Shown here piece after piece: positions 27,111 through 41,900 of a DNA stretch of 64,000 nt (within the stretch, counting starts at the first letter, position 1; each line of letters starts with the position of its first letter). The notes below the pieces were generated by a model. That model saw only the letters and a list, made by a program, of their open reading frames with translations, made no database searches and was not told the origin of the DNA. The position numbers and the translations under genes are program-made. Source of the DNA: Synchiropus splendidus (lineage: Eukaryota > Chordata > Actinopteri > Syngnathiformes > Callionymidae); contig NC_071349.1 in NCBI RefSeq assembly GCF_027744825.2, positions 2,170,001 to 2,234,000 of the forward strand, read 5' to 3'.

Positions 27111-28590
27111 GCTGAAAACGCGTTTTCTGCATTGTGCCATAACTTCTCAGGGAAGCTTCAGAACATGAAATGTTCACCTCCCACTATAGCAGAAAGGGTC
27201 TTTCTAGTAGTTGCACATCAAATCTAAGCTGTCTGAAATGTTTTTCCAAAGTTATCAACATTTTTACGTTTGGCGTTTCAGAATTGACCTTATCTCAGGC
27301 TGAAAACGCGTTGTCTGCATTGTGCCATAACTTTGCATGGAAGCTTCTGAACATTAAAATTTAACCTCCCACTATATCAGAAAGGGTCTTTCTAGTGGTT
27401 GCAGATCAAATCTAAGCTGTCTGATGTGTTTTTCCAAAGTTATCAACATTTTTATGTTTGGCGTTCCGGAATCAACCTTATCTTCGGCTGAAAACGCGTT
27501 TTACGCATTGTGCCATAACTTTGCAGGGAAGCTTCAGAACATGAAATGTTCACCTCCCACTATAGCAGAAAGGGTCTTTCTAGTAGTTGCACATCAAATG
27601 TAAGCTGTCTGAAGTGTTTTTCCAAAGTTATCAACATTTTTATGTTTGGCGTTTCGGAAACCACCTTGTCTCAGGCTGAAAACGCGTTTTCTGCATTGTG
27701 CCATAACTTCTCAGGGAAGCTTCAGAACATGAAATGTTCACCTCCTACTATAGCAGAAAGGGTCTTTCTAGTAGTTGCACATCAAATCTAAGCTGTCTGA
27801 AGTGTTTTTCCAAAAGTTATCAACATTTTTATGTTTGGCGTTCCGGAACCCCCCTAATCTCAGGCTGAAAACGCGTTTTCTGCATTGTGCCATAACTTCT
27901 CAGGGAAGCTTCAGAACATGAAATGTTCACCTCCCACTATAGCAGAAAGGGTCTTTCTAGTAGTTGCACATCAAATCTAAGCTGTCTGAAATGTTTTTCC
28001 AAAGTTATCAACATTTTTACGTTTGGCGTTTCAGAATTGACCTTATCTCAGGCTGAAAACGCGTTGTCTGCATTGTGCCATAACTTTGCATGGAAGCTTC
28101 TGAACATTAAAATTTAACCTCCCACTATATCAGAAAGGGTCTTTCTAGTGGTTGCAGATCAAATCTAAGCTGTCTGATGTGTTTTTCCAAAGTTATCAAC
28201 ATTTTTATGTTTGGCGTTCCGGAATCGACCTTATCTTCGGCTGAAAACGCGTTTTACGCATTGTGCCATAACTTTGCAGGGAAGCTTCAGAACATGAAAT
28301 GTTCACCTCCCACTATAGCAGAAAGGGTCTTTCTAGTAGTTGCACATCAAATGTAAGCTGTCTGAAGTGTTTTTCCAAAGTTATCAACATTTTTATGTTT
28401 GGCGTTTCGGAAACCACCTTGTCTCAGGCTGAAAACGCGTTTTCTGCATTGTGCCATAACTTCTCAGGGAAGCTTCAGAACATGAAATGTTCACCTCCTA
28501 CTATAGCAGAAAGGGTCTTTCTAGTAGTTGCACATCAAATCTAAGCTGTCTGAAGTGTTTTTCCAAAAGTTATCAACATTTTTATGTTTG
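27070..28590. repeat. Satellite HOR block F: 4-monomer unit, 753 bp, two copies
   Basis: 27070-27822 and 27823 to about 28590 match at offset 753. The one-base excess over 4 x 188 comes from an extra A in CCAAAAGTTATC at the join. Shared markers are GGAACCCCCCTAATC, TTTCAGAATTGACC and the CTATATCAG monomer. Confidence 0.88.
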
Positions 28591-30174
28591 GCGTTCCGGA
28601 ACCCACCTTATCTCTGGCTGAAAACGCGTTGTCTGCATTGTGCCATAACTTTGCATGGAAGCTTCTGAACATGAAAATTTAACCTCCCACTATATCAGAA
28701 AGGGTCTTTCTAGTAGTTGCAGATCAAATCTAAGCTGTCTGATGTGTTTTTCCAAAGTTATCAACATTTTTATGTTTGGCGTTCCGGAATCGACCTTATC
28801 TTAGGCTGAAAACGCGTTTTACGCATTGTGCCATAACTTTGCAGGGAAGCTTCAGAACATGAAATGTTCACCTCCCACTATAGCAGAAAGGGTCTTTCTA
28901 GTAGTTGCACATCAAATGCAAGCTGTCTGAAGTGTTTTTCCAAAGTTATCAACATTTTTATGTTTGGCGTTCCGGAATCGACCTTGTCTCAGGCTGAAAA
29001 CGTGTTTCACTCATTGTGCCATAACTTTGCAGGGAAGGTTCAGAAAATGAAATTTTCACCTCCCACTATAGCAGAAAGGGTATTTCTAATAGTTGCACAT
29101 TAAATCTAAGCTGTCTGAAGTGTTGTTCCAAAGTTATCAACAATTTTACGTTTGGCGTTTCGGAAACCACCTTGTCTCAGGCTGAAAACGCGTTTTCTGC
29201 ATTGTGCCATAACTTCTCAGGGAAGCTTCAGAACATGAAATGTTCACCTCCTACTATAGCAGAAAGGGTCTTTCTAGTAGTTGCACATCAAATCTAAGCT
29301 GTCTGAAGTGTTTTTCCAAAAGTTATCAACATTTTTATGTTTGGCGTTCCGAAACCCACCTTATCTCAGGCTGAAAAGCGTTTTTGTGCATTGTGCCATA
29401 ACTTTTCAGGGAAGCTTCAGAACATGAAATTTTAACCTCCCACTACAGCAGAAAGGGTCTTTCTAGTAGTTGCACATTAAATCTAAGCTGTCTGAAGTGT
29501 TTTTCCAAAGTTATCAACATTTTTATGTTTGGCGTTTCAGAATCGACCTTATCTCAGGCTGAAAACGCGTTGTCTGCATTGTGCCATAAATTTGCAGGGA
29601 AGGTTCAGAAAATGAAATTTTCACCTCCCACTATGGCAGAAAGGTTATTTCTAGTAGTTGCACATTAAATCTAAGCTGTCTGAAGTGTTGTTCCAAAGTT
29701 ATCAACATTTTTACGTTTGGCGTTTCGGAAAACCACCTTGTCTCAGGCTGAAAACGCGTTTTCTGCATTGTGCCATAACTTCTCAGGGAAGCTTCAGAAC
29801 ATGATATGTTCACCTCCCACTATAGCAGAAAGGGTCTTTCTAGTAGTTGCACATCAAATCTAAGCTGTCTGAAGTGTTTTTCCAAAATTATCAACATTTT
29901 TATGTTTGGCGTTCCGGAACCCACCTTATCTCAGGCTGAAAACGCGTTTTCGGCATTGTGCCATAACTTTGCAGGGAAGCTTCAGAAAATGAAATTTTCA
30001 CCTCCCACTATAGCAGAAAGCGTCTTTCTATTAGTTGCACTTCAAATCTAAGCTGTCTGAAGTGTTTTTCCAAAATTATCAACATTTTTATGTTTGGCGT
30101 TCCGGAACCCACCTTATCTCTGGCTGAAAACGCGTTGTCTGCATTGTGCCATAACTTTGCATGGAAGCTTCTGA
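28591..30174. repeat. Monomeric satellite related to blocks F and G
   Basis: About eight monomers built from variants also used in blocks F and G (CTATATCAG, TTTCGGAAACCACC, CACTCATTG), but without an exact tandem partner. I see no gene or inserted element. Confidence 0.78.
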
Positions 30175-32430
30175 ACATGAAAATTTAACTTCCCACTATA
30201 TCAGAAAGGGTCTTTCTAGTAGTTGCACATCAAATCTAAGCTGTCTGAAGTGTTTTTCCAAAATTATCAACATTTTTATGTTTGGCGTTCCGGAACCCAC
30301 CTTATCTCTGGCTGAAAACGCGTTGTCGGCATTGTGCCATAACTTTGCATGGAAGCTTCTGAACATGAAAATTTAACCTCCCACTATATCAGAAAGGGTC
30401 TTTATAGTAGTTGCAGATCAAATCTAAGCTGTCTGATGTGTTTTTCCAAAGTTATCAACATTTTTATGTTTGGCGTTGCGGAATCGACCTTATCTTAGGC
30501 TGAAAACGCGTTTTACGCATTGTGCCATAACTTTGCAGGGAAGCTTCAGAACATGAAATGTTCACCTCCCACTATAGCAGAAACGGTCTTTCTAGTAGTT
30601 GCACATCAAATGTAAGCTGTCTGAAGTGTTTTTCCAAAGTTATCAACATTTTTATGTTTGGCGTTCCGGAATCGACCTTGTCTCAGGCTGAAAACGTGTT
30701 TCACGCATTGTGCCATAACTTTGCAGGGAAGGTTCAGAAAATGAAATTTTCACCTCCCACTATAGCAGAAAGGGTATTTCTAATAGTTGCACATTAAATC
30801 TAAGCTGTCTGAAGTGTTGTTCCAAAGTTATCAACAATTTTACGTTTGGCGTTCCGAAACCCACCTTATCTCAGGCTGAAAAGCGTTTTTGTGCATTGTG
30901 CCATAACTTTTCAGGGAAGCTTCAGAACATGAAATTTTAACCTCCCACTACAGCAGAAAGGGTCTTTCTAGTAGTTGCACATTAAATCTAAGCTGTCTGA
31001 AGTGTTTTTCCAAAGTTATCAACATTTTTATGTTTGGCGTTTCAGAATCGACCTTATGTCAGGCTGAAAACGCGTTGTCTGCAATGTGCCATAAATTTGC
31101 AGGGAAGGTTCAGAAAATGAAATTTTCACCTCCCTCTATAGCAGAAAGGGTATTTCTAGTAGTTGCACATTAAATCTAAGCTGTCTGAAGTGTTGTTCCA
31201 AAGTTATCAACATTTTTACGTTTGGCGTTTCGGAAACCACCTTGTCTCAGGCTGAAAACGCGTTTTCTGCATTGTGCCATAACTTCTCAGGGAAGCTTCA
31301 GAACATGAAAATTTAACTTCCCACTATATCAGAAAGGGTCTTTCTAGTAGTTGCACATCAAATCTAAGCTGTCTGAAGTGTTTTTCCAAAATTATCAACA
31401 TTTTTATGTTTGGCGTTCCGGAACCCACCTTATCTCTGGCTGAAAACGCGTTGTCTGCATTGTGCCATAACTTTGCATGGAAGCTTCTGAACATGAAAAT
31501 TTAACCTCCCACTATATCAGAAAGGGTCTTTCTAGTAGTTGCACATCAAATCTAAGCTGTCTGATGTGTTTTTCCAAAGTTATCAACATTTTTATGTTTG
31601 GCGTTCCGGAATCGACCTTATCTTAGGCTGAAAACGCGTTTTACGCATTGTGCCATAACTTTGCAGGGAAGCTTCAGAACATGAAATGTTCACCTCCCAC
31701 TATAGCAGAAACGGTCTTTCTAGTAGTTGCACATCAAATGTAAGCTGTCTGAAGTGTTTTTCCAAAGTTATCAACATTTTTATGTTTGGCGTTCCGGAAT
31801 CGACCTTGTCTCAGGCTGAAAACGTGTTTCACGCATTGTGCCATAACTTTGCAGGGAAGGTTCAGAAAATGAAATTTTCACCTCCCACTATAGCAGAAAG
31901 GGTATTTCTAATAGTTGCACATTAAATCTAAGCTGTCTGAAGTGTTGTTCCAAAGTTATCAACAATTTTACGTTTGGCGTTCCGAAACCCACCTTATCTC
32001 AGGCTGAAAAGCGTTTTTGTGCATTGTGCCATAACTTTTCAGGGAAGCTTCAGAACATGAAATTTTAACCTCCCACTACAGCAGAAAGGGTCTTTCTAGT
32101 AGTTGCACATTAAATCTAAGCTGTCTGAAGTGTTTTTCCAAAGTTATCAACATTTTTATGTTTGGCGTTTCAGAATCGACCTTATGTCAGGCTGAAAACG
32201 CGTTGTCTGCAATGTGCCATAAATTTGCAGGGAAGGTTCAGAAAATGAAATTTTCACCTCCCACTATAGCAGAAATGGTATTTCTAGTAGTTGCACATTA
32301 AATCTAAGCTGTCTGAAGTGTTGTTCCAAAGTTATCAACATTTTTACGTTTGGCGTTTCGGAAACCACCTTGTCTCAGGCTGAAAACGCGTTTTCTGCAT
32401 TGTGCCATAACTTCTCAGGGAAGCTTCAGA
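30175..32430. repeat. Satellite HOR block G: 6-monomer unit, 1128 bp, two copies
   Basis: 30175-31302 and 31303-32430 match at offset 1128. The join is visible as the ATGAAAATTTAACTTCCC stretch at 30177 and 31305. Few differences are seen, for example CTCCCTCTATAG versus CTCCCACTATAG near 31131 and 32259. The unit size equals that of block B although the monomer variants differ. Confidence 0.9.
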
Positions 32431-32534
32431 ACATGAAATGTTCACCTCCCACTATAGCAGAAAGGGTCTTTCTAGTAGTTGCACATCAAATCTAAGCTGT
32501 CTGAAGTGTTTTTCCAAAATTATCAACATTTTTA

Positions 32535-35500
32535 TGTTTGGCGTTCCGGAATCGACATTATCTCAGGCTGAAAACGCGTTTCACGCATTGTGCCATAACT
32601 TTGCAGGGAAGGTTCAGAAAATGAAATTTTCACCTCCCACTATAGCAGAAAGGGTCTTTCTAGTAGTTGCACATGAAATCTAAGCTGTCTGAAGTGTTGT
32701 TCCAAAATTATCAACATTTTTACGTTTGGCGTTTCGGAAACCACCTTGTCTAGGGCTGAAAACGCGTTTTCTGCATTGTGCCATAACTTCTCAGGGAAGC
32801 TTCAGAACATCTAATTTTCACCTCCCACTATAGCAGAAAGCGTCTTTCTAGTAGTTGCACTTCAAATATAAGCTGTCTGAAGTGTTTTTCGAAAGTTATC
32901 AACATTTTTATGTTTGGCGTTCCGGAACCTACCTTATCTCAGGCTGAAAACGCGTTTTCTGCATTGTGCCATAACTTTGCAGGGAAGCTTCAGAACATTA
33001 AATTTTCAGCTCCCACTATAGCAGAAAGGGTCTTTCTAGTAGTTGCACATGAAATCTAAGCTGTCTGAAGTGTTTTTCGAAAGTTATCAACATTTTTATG
33101 TTTGGCGTTCCGGAATCGACCTTATCTCAGGATGAAAAATCGTTTTCTGCATTGTCCCATAACTTTGCAGGGAAGCTTCCGAACATGAAATTTTCACCTC
33201 CCACTATACCAGAAAGGGTCTTTCTAGTAGTTGCACCTCAAATCTAAGCTGTCTGATGTGTTTTTCGAAAGTTTTCAACATTTTTATGTTTGGTGTTCCT
33301 GAATCGACCTTATCTCAGGCTGAAAACGCGTTTCCTGCATTGTGCCATAACTTTGCAAGGAATCTTCAGAACATGAAATTTTCACCTCCCACTACAGCAG
33401 AACGGGTCTTTCTAGTAGTTGCACATCAAATCTAAGCTGTCTGAAATGTTTTTCCAAAGTTATCAACATTTTTACGTTTGGCGTTTCGGAAACCACCTTA
33501 TCTCAGGATGAAAAATCGTTTTCTGCATTGTCCGATAACTTTGCAGGGAAGCTTCAGAACATGAAATTTTCACATCCCACTATAGCAGAAAGGGTCTTTC
33601 TAGTATTTGCACATTTTATCTAAGCTGTCTGAAGTGTTTTTCGAAAGTTATCAACATTTTTATGTTTGGCGTTCCGGAACCCACCTTATCACAAGCTGAA
33701 AACGCGTTTTCTGCATTGTGCCATAACTTTGCAGGGAAGCTTCAGCACATGAAATTTTCGCGTCCCACTATAGCAAAAAGGGTCTTTCTAGTAGTTGCAC
33801 ATCAAATGTAAGCTGTCTGAAGTGTTTTTCGAAAGTTATCAACATTTTTATGTTTGGCGTTCCGGAATCGACCTTATCTCAGGCTGAAAACGCGTTTTAC
33901 GCATTGTGCCATTACTTTGCAGGGAAGCTTCAGAACATGAAATGTTCACCTCCCACTATAGCAGAAAGGGTCTTTCTAGTAGTTGCACATCAAATCTAAG
34001 CTGGCAGAAGTGTTGTTCCAAAGTAATCAACATTTTTACCTTTGGCGATTTGGAAACCACCTTATCTCAGGCTGAAACCGCGTTTTCTGCATTGTGCCAT
34101 AACTTCTCAGGGAAGCTTCAGAACATGAAATTTTGACCTCCCACTAAAGCAGAAAGGTTCTTTCTAGTAGTTGCACGTCAAATCTCAGCTGTCTGAAGTG
34201 TTTTTCCAAAGTTATTAACATTTTTCTGTTTGGCGTTCCGGAATCGACATTATCTCAGGCTGAAAACGCATTTTCTGCATTGTGCCATAACTTTGCAAGG
34301 AAGCCTCAGAACATCAAATTTTGACCTCCCACTATAGCAGAAAGGGTCTTTCTAGTAGTTGCACATCAAATCTAAGCTGTCTGAAGTGTTTTTCCAAAGT
34401 TATCAACATTTTTATGTTTGGCGTTCCGGAACCCACCTTATCTCAGGTTGAAAACGCGTTTTCTGCATTGTGCCATAACTTTGCAGGGAAGCTTCAGAAC
34501 ATGAAATTTTCAACTCCAACTACAGCAGAAAGGGTCTTTCTAGTAGTTGCACGTCAAATCTAAGTTTTCTGAAGTGTTTTTCCAAAGTTATCAACATTTT
34601 TTGGTTTGGCGTTCCGGAACCCACCTTATCTCAGGCTGAAAACGCGTTTTCTGCCTTGTGCCATAACTTTGCAGGGAAGCTTCAGAACATGAAATTTTCA
34701 TATCCCACTATAGCAGAAACGGTCTTTCTAGTAGTTGCACATCAAATCGAAGCTGTCTGAGGTGTTTTTCCAAAGTTATCATATTTTTATGTTTGCCGTT
34801 CCTGAATCGACCTTATCTCAGGCTGAAAACGCGTTTTCTGCATTGTGCCATAACTTTGGAGGGAAGCTTCAGAACATGAAATTTTAACCTGCCACTATAG
34901 CAGAAAGGGTCCTTCTAGTAGTTGCACATCAAATCTATCCTGTCTGAAGTGTTTTTCCAAAGTTATCAACATTCTTATGTTTGGCGTTCCGGAATCAACC
35001 TTATCTTAGGCTGAAAACGCGTTTTCTGCATTGTGCCATCACTTTGCAGGAAAGCTGCAGAATATGAAATTTTCATATCCCACTATAGCAGAAATGGTCT
35101 TTCTAGTAGTTGCACATCAAATCTAAGCTGTCTGATGTGTTTTTCGAAAGTTATCAACATTTTTATGTTTGGTGTTCCTGAATCGACCTTATCTCTGGCC
35201 GAAAACGCGTTTTCTGCATTGTGCCATAACTTTGCAGGGAAGCTTCAGAACATGAAATTTTCACCTCCCACTAAAGCAGAAAGGGTCTTTCTAGTAGTTG
35301 CACATCAAATCTAAGCTGTCTGATGTGTTTTTCCAAAGTTATCAACATTTTTACGCTTGGCGTTCCTGAATCGACCTTATCTCTGGCCGAAAACGCGTTT
35401 TCTGCATTGTGCCATAACTTTGCAGGGAAGCTTCAGAACATGAAATTTTCATATCCCACTATAGCAGAAAGTTTCTTTCTAGTAGTTGCACATCAAATCT

Positions 35501-38500
35501 AAGCTGTCTGAAGTGTTTTTCAAAAGTTATCAACATTTTTATGTTTGGCGTTCCGGAATCTACCTTATCTCAGGCTGAAAACGCCTTTTCTGCATTGTGC
35601 CATAACTTTGCAGGGAAGCTTCAGAACATGACATTTTCACCTCCCACTATCGCAGTAAGGGTTTTTCTAGAAGTTTCACATCAAATCTAAGCTGTCTGAT
35701 GGGTTTTTCCAAAGTTATCAACATTGTTATGTTTGGCGTTCCGGAATCGACATTATCTCAGGCTGAAAACGCGTTTCACGCATTGTGCCATAACTTTGCA
35801 GGGAAGGTTCAGAAAATGAAATTTTCACCTCCCACTATAGCAGAAAGGGTCTTTCTAGTAGTTGCACATGAAATCTAAGCTGTCTGAAGTGTTGTTCCAA
35901 AATTATCAACATTTTTACGTTTGGCGTTTCGGAAACCACCTTGTCTAGGGCTGAAAACGCGTTTTCTGCATTGTGCCATAACTTCTCAGGGAAGCTTCAG
36001 AACATCTAATTTTCACCTCCCACTATAGCAGAAAGCGTCTTTCTAGTAGTTGCACTTCAAATATAAGCTGTCTGAAGTGTTTTTCGAAAGTTATCAACAT
36101 TTTTATGTTTGGCGTTCCGGAACCTACCTTATCTCAGGCTGAAAACGCGTTTTCTGCATTGTGCCATAACTTTGCAGGGAAGCTTCAGAACATTAAATTT
36201 TCAGCTCCCACTATAGCAGAAAGGGTCTTTCTAGTAGTTGCACATGAAATCTAAGCTGTCTGAAGTGTTTTTCGAAAGTTATCAACATTTTTATGTTTGG
36301 CGTTCCGGAATCGACCTTATCTCAGGATGAAAAATCGTTTTCTGCATTGTCCCATAACTTTGCAGGGAAGCTTCCGAACATGAAATTTTCACCTCCCACT
36401 ATACCAGAAAGGGTCTTTCTAGTAGTTGCACCTCAAATCTAAGCTGTCTGATGTGTTTTTCGAAAGTTTTCAACATTTTTATGTTTGGTGTTCCTGAATC
36501 GACCTTATCTCAGGCTGAAAACGCGTTTCCTGCATTGTGCCATAACTTTGCAAGGAATCTTCAGAACATGAAATTTTCACCTCCCACTACAGCAGAACGG
36601 GTCTTTCTAGTAGTTGCACATCAAATCTAAGCTGTCTGAAATGTTTTTCCAAAGTTATCAACATTTTTACGTTTGGCGTTTCGGAAACCACCTTATCTCA
36701 GGATGAAAAATCGTTTTCTGCATTGTCCGATAACTTTGCAGGGAAGCTTCAGAACATGAAATTTTCACATCCCACTATAGCAGAAAGGGTCTTTCTAGTA
36801 TTTGCACATTTTATCTAAGCTGTCTGAAGTGTTTTTCGAAAGTTATCAACATTTTTATGTTTGGCGTTCCGGAACCCACCTTATCACAAGCTGAAAACGC
36901 GTTTTCTGCATTGTGCCATAACTTTGCAGGGAAGCTTCAGCACATGAAATTTTCGCGTCCCACCATAGCAAAAAGGGTCTTTCTAGTAGTTGCACATCAA
37001 ATGTAAGCTGTCTGAAGTGTTTTTCGAAAGTTATCAACATTTTTATGTTTGGCGTTCCGGAATCGACCTTATCTCAGGCTGAAAACGCGTTTTACGCATT
37101 GTGCCATTACTTTGCAGGGAAGCTTCAGAACATGAAATGTTCACCTCCCACTATAGCAGAAAGGGTCTTTCTAGTAGTTGCACATCAAATCTAAGCTGGC
37201 AGAAGTGTTGTTCCAAAGTAATCAACATTTTTACCTTTGGCGATTTGGAAACCACCTTATCTCAGGCTGAAACCGCGTTTTCTGCATTGTGCCATAACTT
37301 CTCAGGGAAGCTTCAGAACATGAAATTTTGACCTCCCACTAAAGCAGAAAGGTTCTTTCTAGTAGTTGCACGTCAAATCTCAGCTGTCTGAAGTGTTTTT
37401 CCAAAGTTATTAACATTTTTCTGTTTGGCGTTCCGGAATCGACATTATCTCAGGCTGAAAACGCATTTTCTGCATTGTGCCATAACTTTGCAAGGAAGCC
37501 TCAGAACATCAAATTTTGACCTCCCACTATAGCAGAAAGGGTCTTTCTAGTAGTTGCACATCAAATCTAAGCTGTCTGAAGTGTTTTTCCAAAGTTATCA
37601 ACATTTTTATGTTTGGCGTTCCGGAACCCACCTTATCTCAGGTTGAAAACGCGTTTTCTGCATTGTGCCATAACTTTGCAGGGAAGCTTCAGAACATGAA
37701 ATTTTCAACTCCAACTACAGCAGAAAGGGTCTTTCTAGTAGTTGCACGTCAAATCTAAGTTTTCTGAAGTGTTTTTCCAAAGTTATCAACATTTTTTGGT
37801 TTGGCGTTCCGGAACCCACCTTATCTCAGGCTGAAAACGCGTTTTCTGCCTTGTGCCATAACTTTGCAGGGAAGCTTCAGAACATGAAATTTTCATATCC
37901 CACTATAGCAGAAACGGTCTTTCTAGTAGTTGCACATCAAATCGAAGCTGTCTGAGGTGTTTTTCCAAAGTTATCATATTTTTATGTTTGCCGTTCCTGA
38001 ATCGACCTTATCTCAGGCTGAAAACGCGTTTTCTGCATTGTGCCATAACTTTGGAGGGAAGCTTCAGAACATGAAATTTTAACCTGCCACTATAGCAGAA
38101 AGGGTCCTTCTAGTAGTTGCACATCAAATCTATCCTGTCTGAAGTGTTTTTCCAAAGTTATCAACATTCTTATGTTTGGCGTTCCGGAATCAACCTTATC
38201 TTAGGCTGAAAACGCGTTTTCTGCATTGTGCCATCACTTTGCAGGAAAGCTGCAGAATATGAAATTTTCATATCCCACTATAGCAGAAATGGTCTTTCTA
38301 GTAGTTGCACATCAAATCTAAGCTGTCTGATGTGTTTTTCGAAAGTTATCAACATTTTTATGTTTGGTGTTCCTGAATCGACCTTATCTCTGGCCGAAAA
38401 CGCGTTTTCTGCATTGTGCCATAACTTTGCAGGGAAGCTTCAGAACATGAAATTTTCACCTCCCACTAAAGCAGAAAGGGTCTTTCTAGTAGTTGCACAT

Positions 38501-38924
38501 CAAATCTAAGCTGTCTGATGTGTTTTTCCAAAGTTATCAACATTTTTACGCTTGGCGTTCCTGAATCGACCTTATCTCTGGCCGAAAACGCGTTTTCTGC
38601 ATTGTGCCATAACTTTGCAGGGAAGCTTCAGAACATGAAATTTTCATATCCCACTATAGCAGAAAGTTTCTTTCTAGTAGTTGCACATCAAATCTAAGCT
38701 GTCTGAAGTGTTTTTCAAAAGTTATCAACATTTTTATGTTTGGCGTTCCGGAATCTACCTTATCTCAGGCTGAAAACGCCTTTTCTGCATTGTGCCATAA
38801 CTTTGCAGGGAAGCTTCAGAACATGACATTTTCACCTCCCACTATCGCAGTAAGGGTTTTTCTAGAAGTTTCACATCAAATCTAAGCTGTCTGATGGGTT
38901 TTTCCAAAGTTATCAACATTGTTA
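32535..38924. repeat. Satellite HOR block H1: 17-monomer unit, 3195 bp, two copies
   Basis: About 32535-35729 and 35730-38924 match at offset 3195 (17 x 188 minus 1). Markers are GGAATCGACATTATC at 32548/35743, GCCATTACTTTGCAGG at 33908/37103 and the CATCACTTTG monomer at 35036/38231. Only isolated differences are visible, such as CCCACTATAGCAAAA versus CCCACCATAGCAAAA (33763, 36959). The second copy overlaps block H2. Confidence 0.92.
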
Positions 38925-41900
38925 TGTTTGGCGTTCCGGAATCGACCTTACCTCAGGCTGAAAACGCGTTTTCTGCATTGTGCCATAACTTCTCAGGGAA
39001 GCTTCAGAACATGAAATGTTCACCACCCACTATCGCAGAAAGGGTCTTTCTCGTATATGCACATCAAATCGAAGCTGTCTGAAGTGTTTTTCCAAAGTTA
39101 TGAACATTTTTATGTTTGGCGTTCCGGAACCCACCTTATCTCAGGCTGAAAACGCGTTATCTGCATTGTGCCATATCTTTGCAGGGAAGCTTCAGAAAAT
39201 GAAAATATCACCTCCCACTATCGCAGAAAGGGTTTTTCTAGTAGTTGCACATCAAATCTAAGCTGTCTGAAGTGTTTTTCCAAAGTTATCAATATTTTTA
39301 TGTTTGGCGTTCCGGAATCGACCTTTTCTCAGGCTGAAAACGGGTTTTACGCATTGTACCATAACTTTCCAGGGAAGCTTCAGAGCATCGAATTTTCACC
39401 ACCCGCTATAGCAGAAAGGGTCTTTCGAGCAGTTGCACATCAAATCTAACCTGTCTGAAGTGTATTTCAAAAGTTATCAACATTTTTATGTTTGGCGTTC
39501 CAGAATCGACCTGATCTCAGGCTGAAAACGCGTTGTCTGCATTGTGCCATAACTTTGCATGGAAGCTTCCGAACATGAAATTTTAACCTACCACTATAGC
39601 AGAAAGGGTCTTTCGAGTAGTTGCACATCAAATCTAAGCTGTCTGATGTGTTTTTCCAAAGTTATCAACATTGTTATGTATGGCGTTCCGGAATCAACCT
39701 TATCTCAGGCTGAAAACGCGTTTTACGCATTGTGCCATAACTTTGCAGGGAACCTTGAGAACATGAATTTTTCACCTCCCACTATAGCAGAAAGGGTCTT
39801 TCTCGTAGTTGCACATCAAATCTAAGCTGTCTGAAGTGTTATTCCAAAGTGATCAACATTTTTACGTTTTGCGTTTCGGAACCCACCTTATCTAAGGCTG
39901 AAAACGCGTTTTCTACATTGAGCCATAACTTCTCAGGGAAGCTTCAGAACATGAAATGTTCACCTCCCACTATCGCAGAAAGGGTCTTTCTCGCAGTTGC
40001 ACATCAAATCGAAGCTGTCTGAAGTGTTTTTCCAAAGTTATCAACATTTTTATGTTTGGCTTTCCGGAATCTATCTTATCTCAGGCTGAAAACGCTTTTT
40101 ACGCTTTGTGCCATAACTTTGCAGGGAAGCTTCAGAAAATGAAATTTTCACCTCCCACTATAGCAGAAAGGGTTTTTCTAGTAGTTGCACATCAAATCTC
40201 AGCTGTCTGAAGTGTTTTTCCAAAGTTATTAACATTTTTCTGTTTGGCGTTCCGGAATCGACATTATCTCAGGCTGAAAACGCATTTTCTGCATTGTGCC
40301 ATAACTTTGCAAGGAAGCCTCAGAACATCAAATTTTGACCTCCCACTATAGCAGAAAGGGTCTTTCTAGTAGTTGCACATCAAATCTAAGCTGTCTGAAG
40401 TGTTTTTCCAAAGTTATCAACATTTTTATGTTTGGCGTTCCGGAACCCACCTTATCTCAGGTTGAAAACGCGTTTTCTGCATTGTGCCATAACTTTGCAG
40501 GGAAGCTTCAGAACATGAAATTTTCAACTCCAACTACAGCAGAAAGGGTCTTTCTAGTAGTTGCACGTCAAATCTAAGTTTTCTGAAGTGTTTTTCCAAA
40601 GTTATCAACATTTTTTGGTTTGGCGTTCCGGAACCCACCTTATCTCAGGCTGAAAACGCGTTTTCTGCCTTGTGCCATAACTTTGCAGGGAAGCTTCAGA
40701 ACATGAAATTTTCATATCCCACTATAGCAGAAACGGTCTTTCTAGTAGTTGCACATCAAATCGAAGCTGTCTGAGGTGTTTTTCCAAAGTTATCATATTT
40801 TTATGTTTGCCGTTCCTGAATCGACCTTATCTCAGGCTGAAAACGCGTTTTCTGCATTGTGCCATAACTTTGGAGGGAAGCTTCAGAACATGAAATTTTA
40901 ACCTGCCACTATAGCAGAAAGGGTCCTTCTAGTAGTTGCACATCAAATCTATCCTGTCTGAAGTGTTTTTCCAAAGTTATCAACATTCTTATGTTTGGCG
41001 TTCCGGAATCAACCTTATCTTAGGCTGAAAACGCGTTTTCTGCATTGTGCCATCACTTTGCAGGAAAGCTGCAGAATATGAAATTTTCATATCCCACTAT
41101 AGCAGAAATGGTCTTTCTAGTAGTTGCACATCAAATCTAAGCTGTCTGATGTGTTTTTCGAAAGTTATCAACATTTTTATGTTTGGTGTTCCTGAATCGA
41201 CCTTATCTCTGGCCGAAAACGCGTTTTCTGCATTGTGCCATAACTTTGCAGGGAAGCTTCAGAACATGAAATTTTCACCTCCCACTAAAGCAGAAAGGGT
41301 CTTTCTAGTAGTTGCACATCAAATCTAAGCTGTCTGATGTGTTTTTCCAAAGTTATCAACATTTTTACGCTTGGCGTTCCTGAATCGACCTTATCTCTGG
41401 CCGAAAACGCGTTTTCTGCATTGTGCCATAACTTTGCAGGGAAGCTTCAGAACATGAAATTTTCATATCCCACTATAGCAGAAAGTTTCTTTCTAGTAGT
41501 TGCACATCAAATCTAAGCTGTCTGAAGTGTTTTTCAAAAGTTATCAACATTTTTATGTTTGGCGTTCCGGAATCTACCTTATCTCAGGCTGAAAACGCCT
41601 TTTCTGCATTGTGCCATAACTTTGCAGGGAAGCTTCAGAACATGACATTTTCACCTCCCACTATCGCAGTAAGGGTTTTTCTAGAAGTTTCACATCAAAT
41701 CTAAGCTGTCTGATGGGTTTTTCCAAAGTTATCAACATTGTTATGTTTGGCGTTCCGGAATCGACCTTACCTCAGGCTGAAAACGCGTTTTCTGCATTGT
41801 GCCATAACTTCTCAGGGAAGCTTCAGAACATGAAATGTTCACCACCCACTATCGCAGAAAGGGTCTTTCTCGTATATGCACATCAAATCGAAGCTGTCTG